DNA from: Saccoglossus kowalevskii
Taxonomy: Eukaryota; Hemichordata; Enteropneusta; Harrimaniidae
Assembly (NCBI RefSeq): GCF_000003605.2
Contig: NW_003137900.1
Coordinates: 1 to 53,571 of the forward strand
Reading direction: 5' to 3'
Length of the DNA stretch: 53,571 bases
In this document: positions 12,631 to 23,982 of the stretch, piece after piece
How the letters are laid out: the number at the start of each line of letters is the position of its first letter
How positions within the stretch are numbered: the stretch's first letter is position 1
Translations under genes and position numbers: made by a program
Notes under the pieces: generated by a model
Told to the model about the DNA's origin: nothing
The model's input: only the letters and a program-made list of their open reading frames with translations
The model's database searches: none

Positions 12631-12800
12631 GCATGCATGTCAATAACCCAGCAGTCCAGGTGTTGTATGCATGTCAATAACCCAGCAGTCCAGATGTTGT
12701 ATGCATGTCAATATCCCAGCAGTCCAGGTGTTGTATGCATTTCAATAACCCAGCAGTCCAGGTGCTGTATGCATGTCAATAACCCAGCTGTCTAGGTGCT
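12631..12800 (+). repeat. Variant block B, copy 1 (5 units)
   Basis: Units in order: T2C (GCATGCATG); G30A (CAGATG); A16T alone (CAATATCCC); G9T with T33C (GCATTTCAAT); A23T+C27T with T33C (GCTGTCTAGG). The same five units in the same order occur at 29904, 36260 and 42086. In copy 1 the block passes straight into consensus, whereas copies 2-4 have one further T33C unit. Confidence 0.9.
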
Positions 12801-13548
12801 GTATGCATGTCAATAACCCAGCAGTCCAGGTGTTGTATGCATGTCAATAACCCAGCAGTCCAGGTGTTGTATGCATGTCAATAACCCAGCAGTCCAGGTG
12901 TTGTATGCATGTCAATAACCCAGCAGTCCAGGTGTTGTATGCATGTCAATAACCCAGCAGTCCAGGTGTTGTATGCATGTCAATAACCCAGCAGTCCAGG
13001 TGTTGTATGCATGTCAATAACCCAGCAGTCCAGGTGTTGTATGCATGTCAATAACCCAGCAGTCCAGGTGTTGTATGCATGTCAATAACCCAGCAGTCCA
13101 GGTGTTGTATGCATGTCAATAACCCAGCAGTCCAGGTGTTGTATGCATGTCAATAACCCAGCAGTCCAGGTGTTGTATGCATGTCAATAACCCAGCAGTC
13201 CAGGTGTTGTATGCATGTCAATAACCCAGCAGTCCAGGTGTTGTATGCATGTCAATAACCCAGCAGTCCAGGTGTTGTATGCATGTCAATAACCCAGCAG
13301 TCCAGGTGTTGTATGCATGTCAATAACCCAGCAGTCCAGGTGTTGTATGCATGTCAATAACCCAGCAGTCCAGGTGTTGTATGCATGTCAATAACCCAGC
13401 AGTCCAGGTGTTGTATGCATGTCAATAACCCAGCAGTCCAGGTGTTGTATGCATGTCAATAACCCAGCAGTCCAGGTGTTGTATGCATGTCAATAACCCA
13501 GCAGTCCAGGTGTTGTATGCATGTCAATAACCCAGCAGTCCAGGTGTT
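12801..13548 (+). repeat. Perfect run of 22 consensus units
   Basis: 748 bp with no departure from the consensus, ending at a C18T unit (AACTCAG) at 13549. It begins directly after block B copy 1. Confidence 0.85.
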
Positions 13549-14262
13549 GTATGCATGTCAATAACTCAGCAGTCCAGGTGTTGTATGCATGTCAATAACC
13601 CAGCAGTCCAGGTGTTGTATGCATGTCAATAACCCAGCAGTCCAGGTGCTGTATGCATGTCAATAACCCAGCAGTCCAGGTGTTGTATGCATGTCAATAA
13701 CCCAGCAGTCCAGGTGCTGTATGCATGTCAATAACCCAGCAGTCCAGGTGCTGTATGCATGTCAATAACCCAGCAGTCCAGGTGTTGTATGCATGTCAAT
13801 AACCCAGCAGTCCAGGTGTTGTATGCATGTCAATAACCCAGCAGTCCAGGTGTTGTATGCATGTCAATAACCCAGCAGTCCAGGTGTTGTATGCATGTCA
13901 ATAACCCAGCAGTCCAGGTGTTGTATGCATGTCAATAACCCAGCAGTCCAGGTGTTGTATGCATGTCAGTAACCCAGCAGTCCAAGTGTTGTATGCATGT
14001 CTATATCCCAGAAGTCCAGGTGTTGTATGCATGTCAATAACCCAGCAGTCCAGGTGTTGTATGCATGTCAGTAACCCAGCAGTCCAGGTGTTGTATGCAT
14101 GTCAATAACCCAGCAGTCCAGGTGTTGTATGCATGTCAATAACCCAGCAGTCCAGGTGTTGTATGCATGTCAATAACCCAGCAGTCCAGGTGCTGTATGC
14201 ATGTCAATAACCCAGCAGTCCAGGTGTTGTTTGCATGTCAATAACCCAGCAGTCCAGGTGTT

Positions 14263-14296
14263 GTATGCATGTCAATAACCCAGCAGTCCAGGTGTT
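14263..14296 (+). repeat. Reference copy of the 34-bp consensus unit
   Basis: First unit of the longest perfect run, used here as the numbering standard. Position 1 is the G of GTATGC; positions 11-19 are CAATAACCC; positions 20-25 are AGCAGT; positions 26-34 are CCAGGTGTT. A weak hairpin can be drawn from GGTGTTG at one unit junction to CAATAACC in the next, with ATGCAT in the loop. The choice of start is arbitrary, since the array is circularly permutable. Confidence 0.95.
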
Positions 14297-15486
14297 GTAT
14301 GCATGTCAATAACCCAGCAGTCCAGGTGTTGTATGCATGTCAATAACCCAGCAGTCCAGGTGTTGTATGCATGTCAATAACCCAGCAGTCCAGGTGTTGT
14401 ATGCATGTCAATAACCCAGCAGTCCAGGTGTTGTATGCATGTCAATAACCCAGCAGTCCAGGTGTTGTATGCATGTCAATAACCCAGCAGTCCAGGTGTT
14501 GTATGCATGTCAATAACCCAGCAGTCCAGGTGTTGTATGCATGTCAATAACCCAGCAGTCCAGGTGTTGTATGCATGTCAATAACCCAGCAGTCCAGGTG
14601 TTGTATGCATGTCAATAACCCAGCAGTCCAGGTGTTGTATGCATGTCAATAACCCAGCAGTCCAGGTGTTGTATGCATGTCAATAACCCAGCAGTCCAGG
14701 TGTTGTATGCATGTCAATAACCCAGCAGTCCAGGTGTTGTATGCATGTCAATAACCCAGCAGTCCAGGTGTTGTATGCATGTCAATAACCCAGCAGTCCA
14801 GGTGTTGTATGCATGTCAATAACCCAGCAGTCCAGGTGTTGTATGCATGTCAATAACCCAGCAGTCCAGGTGTTGTATGCATGTCAATAACCCAGCAGTC
14901 CAGGTGTTGTATGCATGTCAATAACCCAGCAGTCCAGGTGTTGTATGCATGTCAATAACCCAGCAGTCCAGGTGTTGTATGCATGTCAATAACCCAGCAG
15001 TCCAGGTGTTGTATGCATGTCAATAACCCAGCAGTCCAGGTGTTGTATGCATGTCAATAACCCAGCAGTCCAGGTGTTGTATGCATGTCAATAACCCAGC
15101 AGTCCAGGTGTTGTATGCATGTCAATAACCCAGCAGTCCAGGTGTTGTATGCATGTCAATAACCCAGCAGTCCAGGTGTTGTATGCATGTCAATAACCCA
15201 GCAGTCCAGGTGTTGTATGCATGTCAATAACCCAGCAGTCCAGGTGTTGTATGCATGTCAATAACCCAGCAGTCCAGGTGTTGTATGCATGTCAATAACC
15301 CAGCAGTCCAGGTGTTGTATGCATGTCAATAACCCAGCAGTCCAGGTGTTGTATGCATGTCAATAACCCAGCAGTCCAGGTGTTGTATGCATGTCAATAA
15401 CCCAGCAGTCCAGGTGTTGTATGCATGTCAATAACCCAGCAGTCCAGGTGTTGTATGCATGTCAATAACCCAGCAGTCCAGGTGTT
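14263..15486 (+). repeat. Perfect run of 36 consensus units
   Basis: 1,224 bp of identical 34-bp units, the longest error-free run in the window. It is bounded on the left by a GTTTGC (A3T) unit and on the right by a 30-bp unit. Such homogeneity points to recent amplification or conversion, or to collapse or over-polishing in assembly. Confidence 0.88.
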
Positions 15487-15516
15487 GTATGTCAATAACC
15501 CAGCAGTCCAGGTGTT
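15487..15516 (+). repeat. 30-bp unit lacking GCAT
   Basis: Reads GTATGTCAATAAC instead of GTATGCATGTCAATAAC, a 4-bp loss at the ATGCAT palindrome. The reverse event, a 4-bp gain at the same site, occurs at 40552. Confidence 0.9.
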
Positions 15517-16706
15517 GTATGCATGTCAATAACCCAGCAGTACAGGTGTTGTATGCATGTCAATAACCCAGCAGTCCAGGTGTTGTATGCATGTCAATAA
15601 CCCAGCACTCCATGTGTTGTATGCATGTCAATAACCCAGCAGTCCAGGTGTTGTATGCATGTCAATAACCCAGCCGTCCAGGTGCTGTATGCATGTCAAT
15701 AACCCAGCACTCCAGGTGTTGTATGCATGTCAATAACCCAGCAGTCCAGGTGTTGTATGCATGTCAATAACCCAGCAGTCCAGGTGTTGTATGCATGTCA
15801 ATAACCCAGCAGTCCAGGTGTTGTATGCATGTCAATAACCCAGCAGTCCAGGTGTTGTATGCATGTCAATAACCCAGCAGTCCAGGTGTTGTATGCATGT
15901 CAATAACCCAGCAGTCCAGGTGCTGTATGCATGTCAATAACCCAGCAGTCCAAGTGTTGTATGCATGTCAATAACCCAGCAGTCCAGGTGTTGTATGCAT
16001 GTCAATAACCCAGCAGTCCAGGTGCTGTATGCATGTCAATAACCCAGCAGTCCAGGTGTTGTATGCATGTCAATAACCCAGCAGTCCAGGTGTTGTATGC
16101 ATGTCAATAACCCAGCAGTCCAGGTGTTGTATGCATGTCAATAACCCAGCAGTCCAGGTGTTGTATGCATGTCAATAACCCAGCAGTCCAGGTGTTGTAT
16201 GCATGTCAATAACCCAGCAGTCCAGGTGTTGTATGCATGTCAATAACCCAGCAGTCCAGGTGTTGTATGCATGTCAATAACCCAGCAGTCCAGGTGTTGT
16301 ATGCATGTCAATAACCCAGCAGTCCTGGTGTTGTATGCATGTCAATAACCCAGCAGTCCAGGTGCTGTATGCATGTCAATAACCCAGCACTCCAGGTGTT
16401 GTATGCATGTCAATAACCCAGCAGTCCAGGTGTTGTATGCATGTCAATAACCCAGCAGTCCAGGTGTTGTATGCATGTCAATAACCCAGCAGTCCAGGTG
16501 TTGTATGCATGTCAATAACCCAGCAGTCCAGGTGTTGTATGCATGTCAATAACCCAGCAGTCCAGGTGTTGTATGCATGTCAATAACCCAGCAGTCCAGG
16601 TGCTGTATGCATGTCAATAACCCAGCAGTCCAGGTGTTGTATGCATGTCAATAACGCAGCAGTCCAGGTGCTGTATGCATGTCAATAACCCAGCAGTCCA
16701 GGTGTT

Positions 16707-17284
16707 GTATGCATGTCAAAAACCCAGCAGTCCAGGTGTTGTATGCAAGTCAATAACCCAGCAGTCCAGGAGCTGTATGCATGTCAATAACCCAGCAGTC
16801 CAGGTGTTGTATGCATGTCAATAACCCAGCAGTCCAGGTGCTGTATGCATGTCAATAACCCAGCAGTCCAGGTGCTGTATACATGTCAATAACCCAGCAG
16901 TCCAGGTGCTGTATGCATGTCAATAACCCAGCAGTCCAGGTGCTGTATGCATGTCAATAACCCAGCAGTCCAGGTGTTGTATGCATGTCAATAACCCAGC
17001 AGTCCAGGTGTTGTATGCATGTCAATAACCCAGCAGTCCAGGTGCTGTATGCATGTCAATAACCCAGCAGTCCAGGTGTTGTATGCATGTCAATAACCCA
17101 GCAGTCCAGGTGTTGTATGCATGTCAATAACCCAGCAGTCCAGGTGTTGTATGCATGTCAATAACCCAGCAGTCCAGGTGTTGTATGCATGTCAATAACC
17201 CAGCAGTCCAGGTGCTGTATGCATGTCAATAACCCAGCAGTCCAGGTGCTGTATGCATGTCAATAACCCAGCAGTCCAGGTGTT
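16707..17284 (+). repeat. 17-unit tandem duplication, copy E1
   Basis: Starts with a T14A unit (CAAAAAC), then T8A with T31A+T33C (GCAAGTC, CCAGGAGCT), then a fixed order of T33 and C33 units including one G5A (GTATACATG, 16877). The next 578 bp (E2) repeat all of this. The only difference I see is one C6T in the last unit of the pair comparison (the unit at 17829 against 17251, which lies just before and at the E2 end). Confidence 0.9.
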
Positions 17285-17862
17285 GTATGCATGTCAAAAA
17301 CCCAGCAGTCCAGGTGTTGTATGCAAGTCAATAACCCAGCAGTCCAGGAGCTGTATGCATGTCAATAACCCAGCAGTCCAGGTGTTGTATGCATGTCAAT
17401 AACCCAGCAGTCCAGGTGCTGTATGCATGTCAATAACCCAGCAGTCCAGGTGCTGTATACATGTCAATAACCCAGCAGTCCAGGTGCTGTATGCATGTCA
17501 ATAACCCAGCAGTCCAGGTGCTGTATGCATGTCAATAACCCAGCAGTCCAGGTGTTGTATGCATGTCAATAACCCAGCAGTCCAGGTGTTGTATGCATGT
17601 CAATAACCCAGCAGTCCAGGTGCTGTATGCATGTCAATAACCCAGCAGTCCAGGTGTTGTATGCATGTCAATAACCCAGCAGTCCAGGTGTTGTATGCAT
17701 GTCAATAACCCAGCAGTCCAGGTGTTGTATGCATGTCAATAACCCAGCAGTCCAGGTGTTGTATGCATGTCAATAACCCAGCAGTCCAGGTGCTGTATGC
17801 ATGTCAATAACCCAGCAGTCCAGGTGCTGTATGTATGTCAATAACCCAGCAGTCCAGGTGTT
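17285..17862 (+). repeat. 17-unit tandem duplication, copy E2
   Basis: Directly abuts E1, with identical variant order over 16 units. The seventeenth (17829) reads GTATGTATG where E1 has GTATGCATG. Near identity implies a recent event. A third, partial copy (E3) begins 49 units later at 18951. Confidence 0.9.
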
Positions 17863-17964
17863 GTATGCATGTCAATAACCCAGCAGTCCAGGTGTTGTAT
17901 GCATGTCAATAACCCAGCAGTCCAGGTGTTGTATGCATGTCAATAACCCAGCAGTCCAGGTGCT

Positions 17965-18542
17965 GTATGCATGTCAATAACCCATCAGTCTAGGTGCTGT
18001 ATGCATGTCAATAATCCAGCAGTCCAGGTGTCGTATGCATGTCAATAACCCAGCAGTCCAGGTGTTGTATGCATGTCAATAACCCAGCAGTCCAGGTGTT
18101 GTATGCATGTCAATAACCCAGCAGTCCAGGTGTTGTATGCATGTCAATAACCCAGCAGTCCAGGTGTTGTATGCATGTCAATAACCCAGCAGTCTAGGTG
18201 TTGTATGCATGTCAATAACCCAGCAGTCCAGGTGTTGTATGCATGTCAATAACCCAGCAGTCCAGGTGTTGTATGCATGTCAATAACCCAGCAGTCTAGG
18301 TGTTGTATGCATGTCAATAACCCAGCAGTCCAGGTGTTGTATGCATGTCAATAACCCAGCAGTCCAGGTGTTGTATGCATGTCAATAACCCAGCAGTCCA
18401 GGTGTTGTATGCATGTCAATAACCCAGCACTCCAGGTGTTGTATGCATGTCAATAACCCAGCACTCCAGGTGTTGTATGCATGTCAATAACCCAGCAGTC
18501 CAGGCGTTGTATGCAAGTCAATAACCCAGCAGTCCAGGTGCT
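17965..18542 (+). repeat. Variant block F, copy 2 (17 units)
   Basis: Opens with CCCATCAGTCTAGG plus T33C, then a C17T unit ending GTGTC, then C27T units at 18169 and 18271, a G24C pair, and closes with a GCAAGTC unit at 18509. Copy 3 at 19801-20378 matches at exactly 1,836 bp (54 units). Differences are few: CAGGCG near 18505 here, GGTTTT near 20170 there. Confidence 0.9.
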
Positions 18543-18950
18543 GTATGCATGTCAATAACCCAGCAGTCCAGGTGTTGTATGCATGTCAATAACCCAGCAG
18601 TCCTGGTGTTGTATGCATGTCAATAACCCAGCAGTCCAGGTGCTGTATGCATGTCAATAACCCAGCACTCCAGGTGTTGTATGCATGTCAATAACCCAGC
18701 AGTCCAGGTGTTGTATGCATGTCAATAACCCAGCAGTCCAGGTGTTGTATGCATGTCAATAACCCAGCAGTCCAGGTGTTGTATGCATGTCAATAACCCA
18801 GCAGTCCAGGTGTTGTATGCATGTCAATAACCCAGCAGTCCAGGTGTTGTATGCATGTCAATAACCCAGCAGTCCAGGTGCTGTATGCATGTCAATAACC
18901 CAGCAGTCCAGGTGCTGTATGCATGTCAATAACCCAGCAGTCCAGGTGTT

Positions 18951-19256
18951 GTATGCATGTCAAAAACCCAGCAGTCCAGGTGTTGTATGCAAGTCAATAA
19001 CCCAGCAGTCCAGGAGCTGTATGCATGTCAATAACCCAGCAGTCCAGGTGTTGTATGCATGTCAATAACCCAGCAGTCCAGGTGCTGTATGCATGTCAAT
19101 AACCCAGCAGTCCAGGTGCTGTATGCATGTCAATAACCCAGCAGTCCAGGTGCTGTATGCATGTCAATAACCCAGCAGTCCAGGTGTTGTATGCATGTCA
19201 ATAACCCAGCAGTCCAGGTGTTGTATGCATGTCAATAACCCAGCAGTCCAGGTGCT
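18951..19256 (+). repeat. Block E, partial third copy (E3)
   Basis: Repeats the CAAAAAC unit and the GCAAGTC/CCAGGAGCT unit, then the T33/C33 order of E1 and E2, but lacks the GTATACATG change and one C33 unit. It lies 1,666 bp (49 units) after E2, inside a larger 54-unit duplication, implying that five units were gained or lost. Confidence 0.85.
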
Positions 19257-19800
19257 GTATGCATGTCAATAACCCAGCAGTCCAGGTGTTGTATGCATGT
19301 CAATAACCCAGCAGTCCAGGTGTTGTATGCATGTCAATAACCCAGCAGTCCAGGTGCTGTATGCATATCAATAACCCAGCAGTCCAGGTGTTGTATGCAT
19401 GTCAATAACCCAGCAGTCCAGGTGTTGTATGCATGTCAATAACCCAGCAGTCCAGGTGCTGTATGCATGTCAATAACCCAGCAGTCCAGGTGTTGTATGC
19501 ATGTCAATAACCCAGCAGTCCAGGTGTTGTATGCATGTCAATAACCCAGCAGTCCAGGTGTTGTATGCATGTCAATAACCCAGCAGTCCAGGTGTTGTAT
19601 GCATGTCAATAACCCAGCAGTCCAGGTGCTGTATGCATGTCAATAACCCAGCAGTCCAGGTGCTGTATGTATGTCAATAACCCAGCAGTCCAGGTGTTGT
19701 ATGCATGTCAATAACCCAGCAGTCCAGGTGTTCTATGCATGTCAATAACCCAGCAGTCCAGGCGTTGTATGCATGTCAATAACCCAGCAGTCCAGGTGCT

Positions 19801-20684
19801 GTATGCATGTCAATAACCCATCAGTCTAGGTGCTGTATGCATGTCAATAATCCAGCAGTCCAGGTGTCGTATGCATGTCAATAACCCAGCAGTCCAGGTG
19901 TTGTATGCATGTCAATAACCCAGCAGTCCAGGTGTTGTATGCATGTCAATAACCCAGCAGTCCAGGTGTTGTATGCATGTCAATAACCCAGCAGTCCAGG
20001 TGTTGTATGCATGTCAATAACCCAGCAGTCTAGGTGTTGTATGCATGTCAATAACCCAGCAGTCCAGGTGTTGTATGCATGTCAATAACCCAGCAGTCCA
20101 GGTGTTGTATGCATGTCAATAACCCAGCAGTCTAGGTGTTGTATGCATGTCAATAACCCAGCAGTCCAGGTTTTGTATGCATGTCAATAACCCAGCAGTC
20201 CAGGTGTTGTATGCATGTCAATAACCCAGCAGTCCAGGTGTTGTATGCATGTCAATAACCCAGCACTCCAGGTGTTGTATGCATGTCAATAACCCAGCAC
20301 TCCAGGTGTTGTATGCATGTCAATAACCCAGCAGTCCAGGTGTTGTATGCAAGTCAATAACCCAGCAGTCCAGGTGCTGTATGCATGTCAATAACCCAGC
20401 AGTCCAGGTGTTGTATGCATGTCAATAACCCAGCAGTCCAGGTGTTGTATGCATGTCTATATCCCAGCAGTCCAGGTGTTGTATGCATGTCTATATCCCA
20501 GCAGTCCAGGTGTTGTATGCATGTCAATAACCCAGCAGTCCAGGTGTTGTATGCATGTCTATATCCCAGCAGTCCAGGTGTTGTATGCATGTCAATAACC
20601 CAGCAGTCCAGGTGTTGTATGCATGTCAATAACCCAGCAGTCCAGGTGTTGTATGCATGTCTATATCCCAGCAGTCCAGGTGTT
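19801..20684 (+). repeat. Variant block F, copy 3
   Basis: First 17 units match F2 at 54 units' distance. It then continues with CTATATCC units at 20447, 20481, 20549 and 20651, whose 34/68/102 spacing equals that of F1 near 2403. F3 is therefore the fullest version, with F1-like sequence to the right and F2-like sequence to the left. Open frames of about 125 codons on both strands here follow from the CTATATCC spacing. Confidence 0.88.
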
Positions 20685-22826
20685 GTATGCATGTCAATAA
20701 CCCAGCAGTCCAGGTGTTGTATGCATGTCAATAACCCAGCAGTCCAGGTGTTGTATGCATGTCAATAACCCAGCAGTCCAGGTGTTGTATGCATGTCAAT
20801 AACCCAGCAGTCCAGGTGTTGTATGCATGTCAATAACCCAGCAGTCCAGGTGTTGTATGCATGTCAATAACCCAGCAGTCCAGGTGCTGTATGCATGTCA
20901 ATAACCCAGCAGTCCAGGTGTTGTATGCATGTCAATAACCCAGCAGTCCAGGTGTTGTATGCATGTCAATAACCCAGCAGTCCAGGTGTTGTATGCATGT
21001 CAATAACCCAGCAGTCCAGATGTTGTATGCATGTCAATAACCCAGCAGTCCAGGTGCTGTATGCATGTCAGTAACCCAGCAGTCCAGGTGTTGTATGCAT
21101 GTCAATAACCCAGCAGTCCAGGTGTTGTATGCATGTCAATAACCCAGCAGTCCAGGTGTTGTATGCATGTCAATAACCCAGCAGTCCAGGTGTTGTATGC
21201 ATGTCAATAACCCAGCAGTTCAGGTGCTGTATGCATGTCAATAACCCAGCAGTCCAGGTGTTGTATGCATGTCAATAACCCAGCAGTCCAGGTGTTGTAT
21301 GCATGTCAATAACCCAGCAGTCCAGGTGTTGTATGCATGTCAATAACCCAGCAGTCCAGGTGTTGTATGCATGTCAATAACCCAGCACTCCAGGTGTTGT
21401 ATGCATGTCAATAACCCAGCAGTCCAGGTGTTGTATGCATGTCAATAACCCAGCAGTCCAGGTGTTGTATGCATGTCAATAACCCAGCAGTCCAGGTGTT
21501 GTATGCATGTCAATAACCCAGCAGTCCAGGTGTTGTATGCATGTCAATAACCCAGCAGTCCAGGTGTTGTATGCATGTCAATAACCCAGCAGTCCAGGTG
21601 TTGTATGCATGTCAATAACCCAGCAGTCCAGGTGTTGTATGCATGTCAATAACCCAGCAGTCCAGGTGTTGTATGCATGTCAATAACCCAGCAGTCCAGG
21701 TGTTGTATGCATGTCAATAACCCAGCAGTCCAGGTGTTGTATGCATGTCAATAACCCAGCAGTCCAGATGTTGTATGCATGTCAATAACCCAGCAGTCCA
21801 GGTGTTGTATGCATGTCAATAACCCAGCAGTCCAGGTGTTGTATGCATGTCAATAACCCAGCAGTCCAGGTGTTGTATGCATGTCAATAACCCAGCAGTC
21901 CAGGTGTTGTATGCATGTCAATAACCCAGCAGTCCAGGTGTTGTATGCATGTCAATAACCCAGCAGCCCAGGTGTTGTATGCATGTCAATAACCCAGCAG
22001 TCCAGGTGTTGTATGCATGTCAATAACCCAGCAGTCCAGGTGTTGTATGCATGTCAATAACCCAGCAGTCCAGGTGTTGTATGCATGTCAATAACCCAGC
22101 AGTCCAGGTGTTGTATGCATGTCAATAACCCAGCAGTCCAGGTGTTGTATGCATGTCAATAACCCAGCAGTCCAGGTGCTGTATGCATGTCAATAACCCA
22201 GCAGTCCAGGTGCTGTATGCATGTCAATAACCCAGCAGTCCAGGTGCTGTATGCATGTCAATAACCCAGCAGTCCAGGTGTTGTATGCATGTCAATAACC
22301 CAGCAGTCCAGGTGTTGTATGCATGTCAATAACCCAGCAGTCCAGGTGTTGTATGCATGTCAATAACCCAGCAGTCCAGGTGTTGTATGCATGTCAATAA
22401 CCCAGCAGTCCAGGTGCTGTATGCATGTCAATAACCCATCAGTCCAGGTGTTGTATGCATGTCAATAACCCAGCAGTCCAGGTGCTGTATGCATGTCAAT
22501 AACCCAGCAGTCCAGGTGCTGTATGCATGTCAATAACCCAGCAGTCCAGGTGTTGTATGCATGTCAATAACCCAGCAGTCCAGGTGTTGTATGCATGTCA
22601 ATAACCCAGCAGTCCAGGTGTTGTATGCATGTCAATAACCCAGCAGTCCAGGTGTTGTATGCATGTCAATAACCCAGCAGTCCAGGTGTTGTATGCATGT
22701 CAATAACCCAGCAGTCCAGGTGTTGTATGCATGTCAATAATCCAGCAGTCCAGGTGTTGTATGCATGTCAATAACCCAGCAGTCCAGGTGTTGTATGCAT
22801 GTCAATAACCCAGCAGTCCAGGTGTT

Positions 22827-22962
22827 GTATGCATGTCAATAACCCAGCAGTCCAGGTGTCGTATGCATGTCAATAACCCAGCAGTCTAGGTGTCGTATGC
22901 ATGTCAATAACCCAGCAGTTCAGGTGTCGTATGCATGTCAATAACCCAGCAGTCCAGGTGTC
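22827..22962 (+). repeat. Four consecutive GTGTC (CpG-forming) units
   Basis: Four adjacent units end in GTGTC (T34C), so each junction reads TCGTATG and gains a CpG that the consensus lacks. The second also has C27T and the third C26T. Single-unit duplication with later divergence is the simplest reading. Confidence 0.85.
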
Positions 22963-23438
22963 GTATGCATGTCAATAACCCAGCAGTCCAGGTGTTGTAT
23001 GCATGTCAATAACCCAGCAGTCCAGGTGTTGTATGCATGTCAATAACCCAGCAGTCCAGGTGTTGTATGCATGTCAATAACCCAGCAGTCCAGGTGCTGT
23101 ATGCATGTCAATAACCCAGCAGTCCAGGTGTTGTATGCATGTCAATAACCCAGCAGTCCAGGTGTTGTATGCTTGTCAATAACCCAGCAGTCCAGGTGTT
23201 GTATGCATGTCAATAACCCAGCAGTCCACGTGTTGTATGCATGTCAATAACCCAGCAGTCCAGGTGTTGTATGCATGTCAATAACCCAGCAGTCCAGGTG
23301 TTGTATGCATGTCAATAACCCAGCAGTCCAGGTGTTGTATGCATGTCAATAACCCAGCAGTCCAGGTGTTGTATGCATGTCAATAACCCAGCAGTCCAGG
23401 TGTTGTATGCATGTCAATAACTCAGCAGTCCAGGTGTT

Positions 23439-23506
23439 GTATGCATGTCAATAACCCAGCAGTCCATGTGTTGTATGCATGTCAATAACCCAGCAGGCCA
23501 GGTGCT
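23439..23506 (+). repeat. Variant block L, copy 1
   Basis: A G29T unit (CCATGTG) is followed by a T25G unit ending in T33C (GCAGGCC, GTGCT). The same pair recurs at 52798-52865, 29,359 bp away (863 units after net +17 bp of indels). Confidence 0.8.
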
Positions 23507-23676
23507 GTATGCATGTCAATAACCCAGCAGTCCAGGTGTTCTATGCATGTCAATAACCCAGCAGTCCAGGTGTTGTATGCATGTCAATAACCCAGCAGTC
23601 CAGGTGTTGTATGCATGTCAATAACCCAGCAGTCCAGGTGTTGTATGCATGTCAATAACCCAGCAGTCCAGGTGTT

Positions 23677-23982
23677 GTATGCATGTCTATAACCCAGCAG
23701 TCCAGGTGTTGTATGCATGTCAATAACCCAGCAGTCCAGGTGTTGTATGCATGTCAATAACCCAGCAGTCCAGGTGTTGTATGCATGTCTATATCCCAGC
23801 AGTCCAGGTGTTGTATGCATGTCAATAACCCAGCAGTCCAGGTGTTGTATGCATGTCAATAACCCAGCAGTCCAGGTGTTGTATGCATGTCAATAACTCA
23901 GCAGTCCAGGTGTTGTATGCATGTCAATAACCCAGCAGTCCAGGTGTTGTATGCATGTCAATAACCCAGCAGTCCAAGTGTT
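23677..23982 (+). repeat. Variant block D, copy 3
   Basis: CTATAACC at 23677, CTATATCC at 23779 (+3 units), an AACTCAG unit at 23881 (+6 units) and a CCAAGTG unit at 23949 (+8 units) keep the exact spacing of copy 1. The T14A and GGTTTT changes of copy 1 are absent, so copies 1, 2 and 4 share later changes that this one lacks. Confidence 0.85.
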
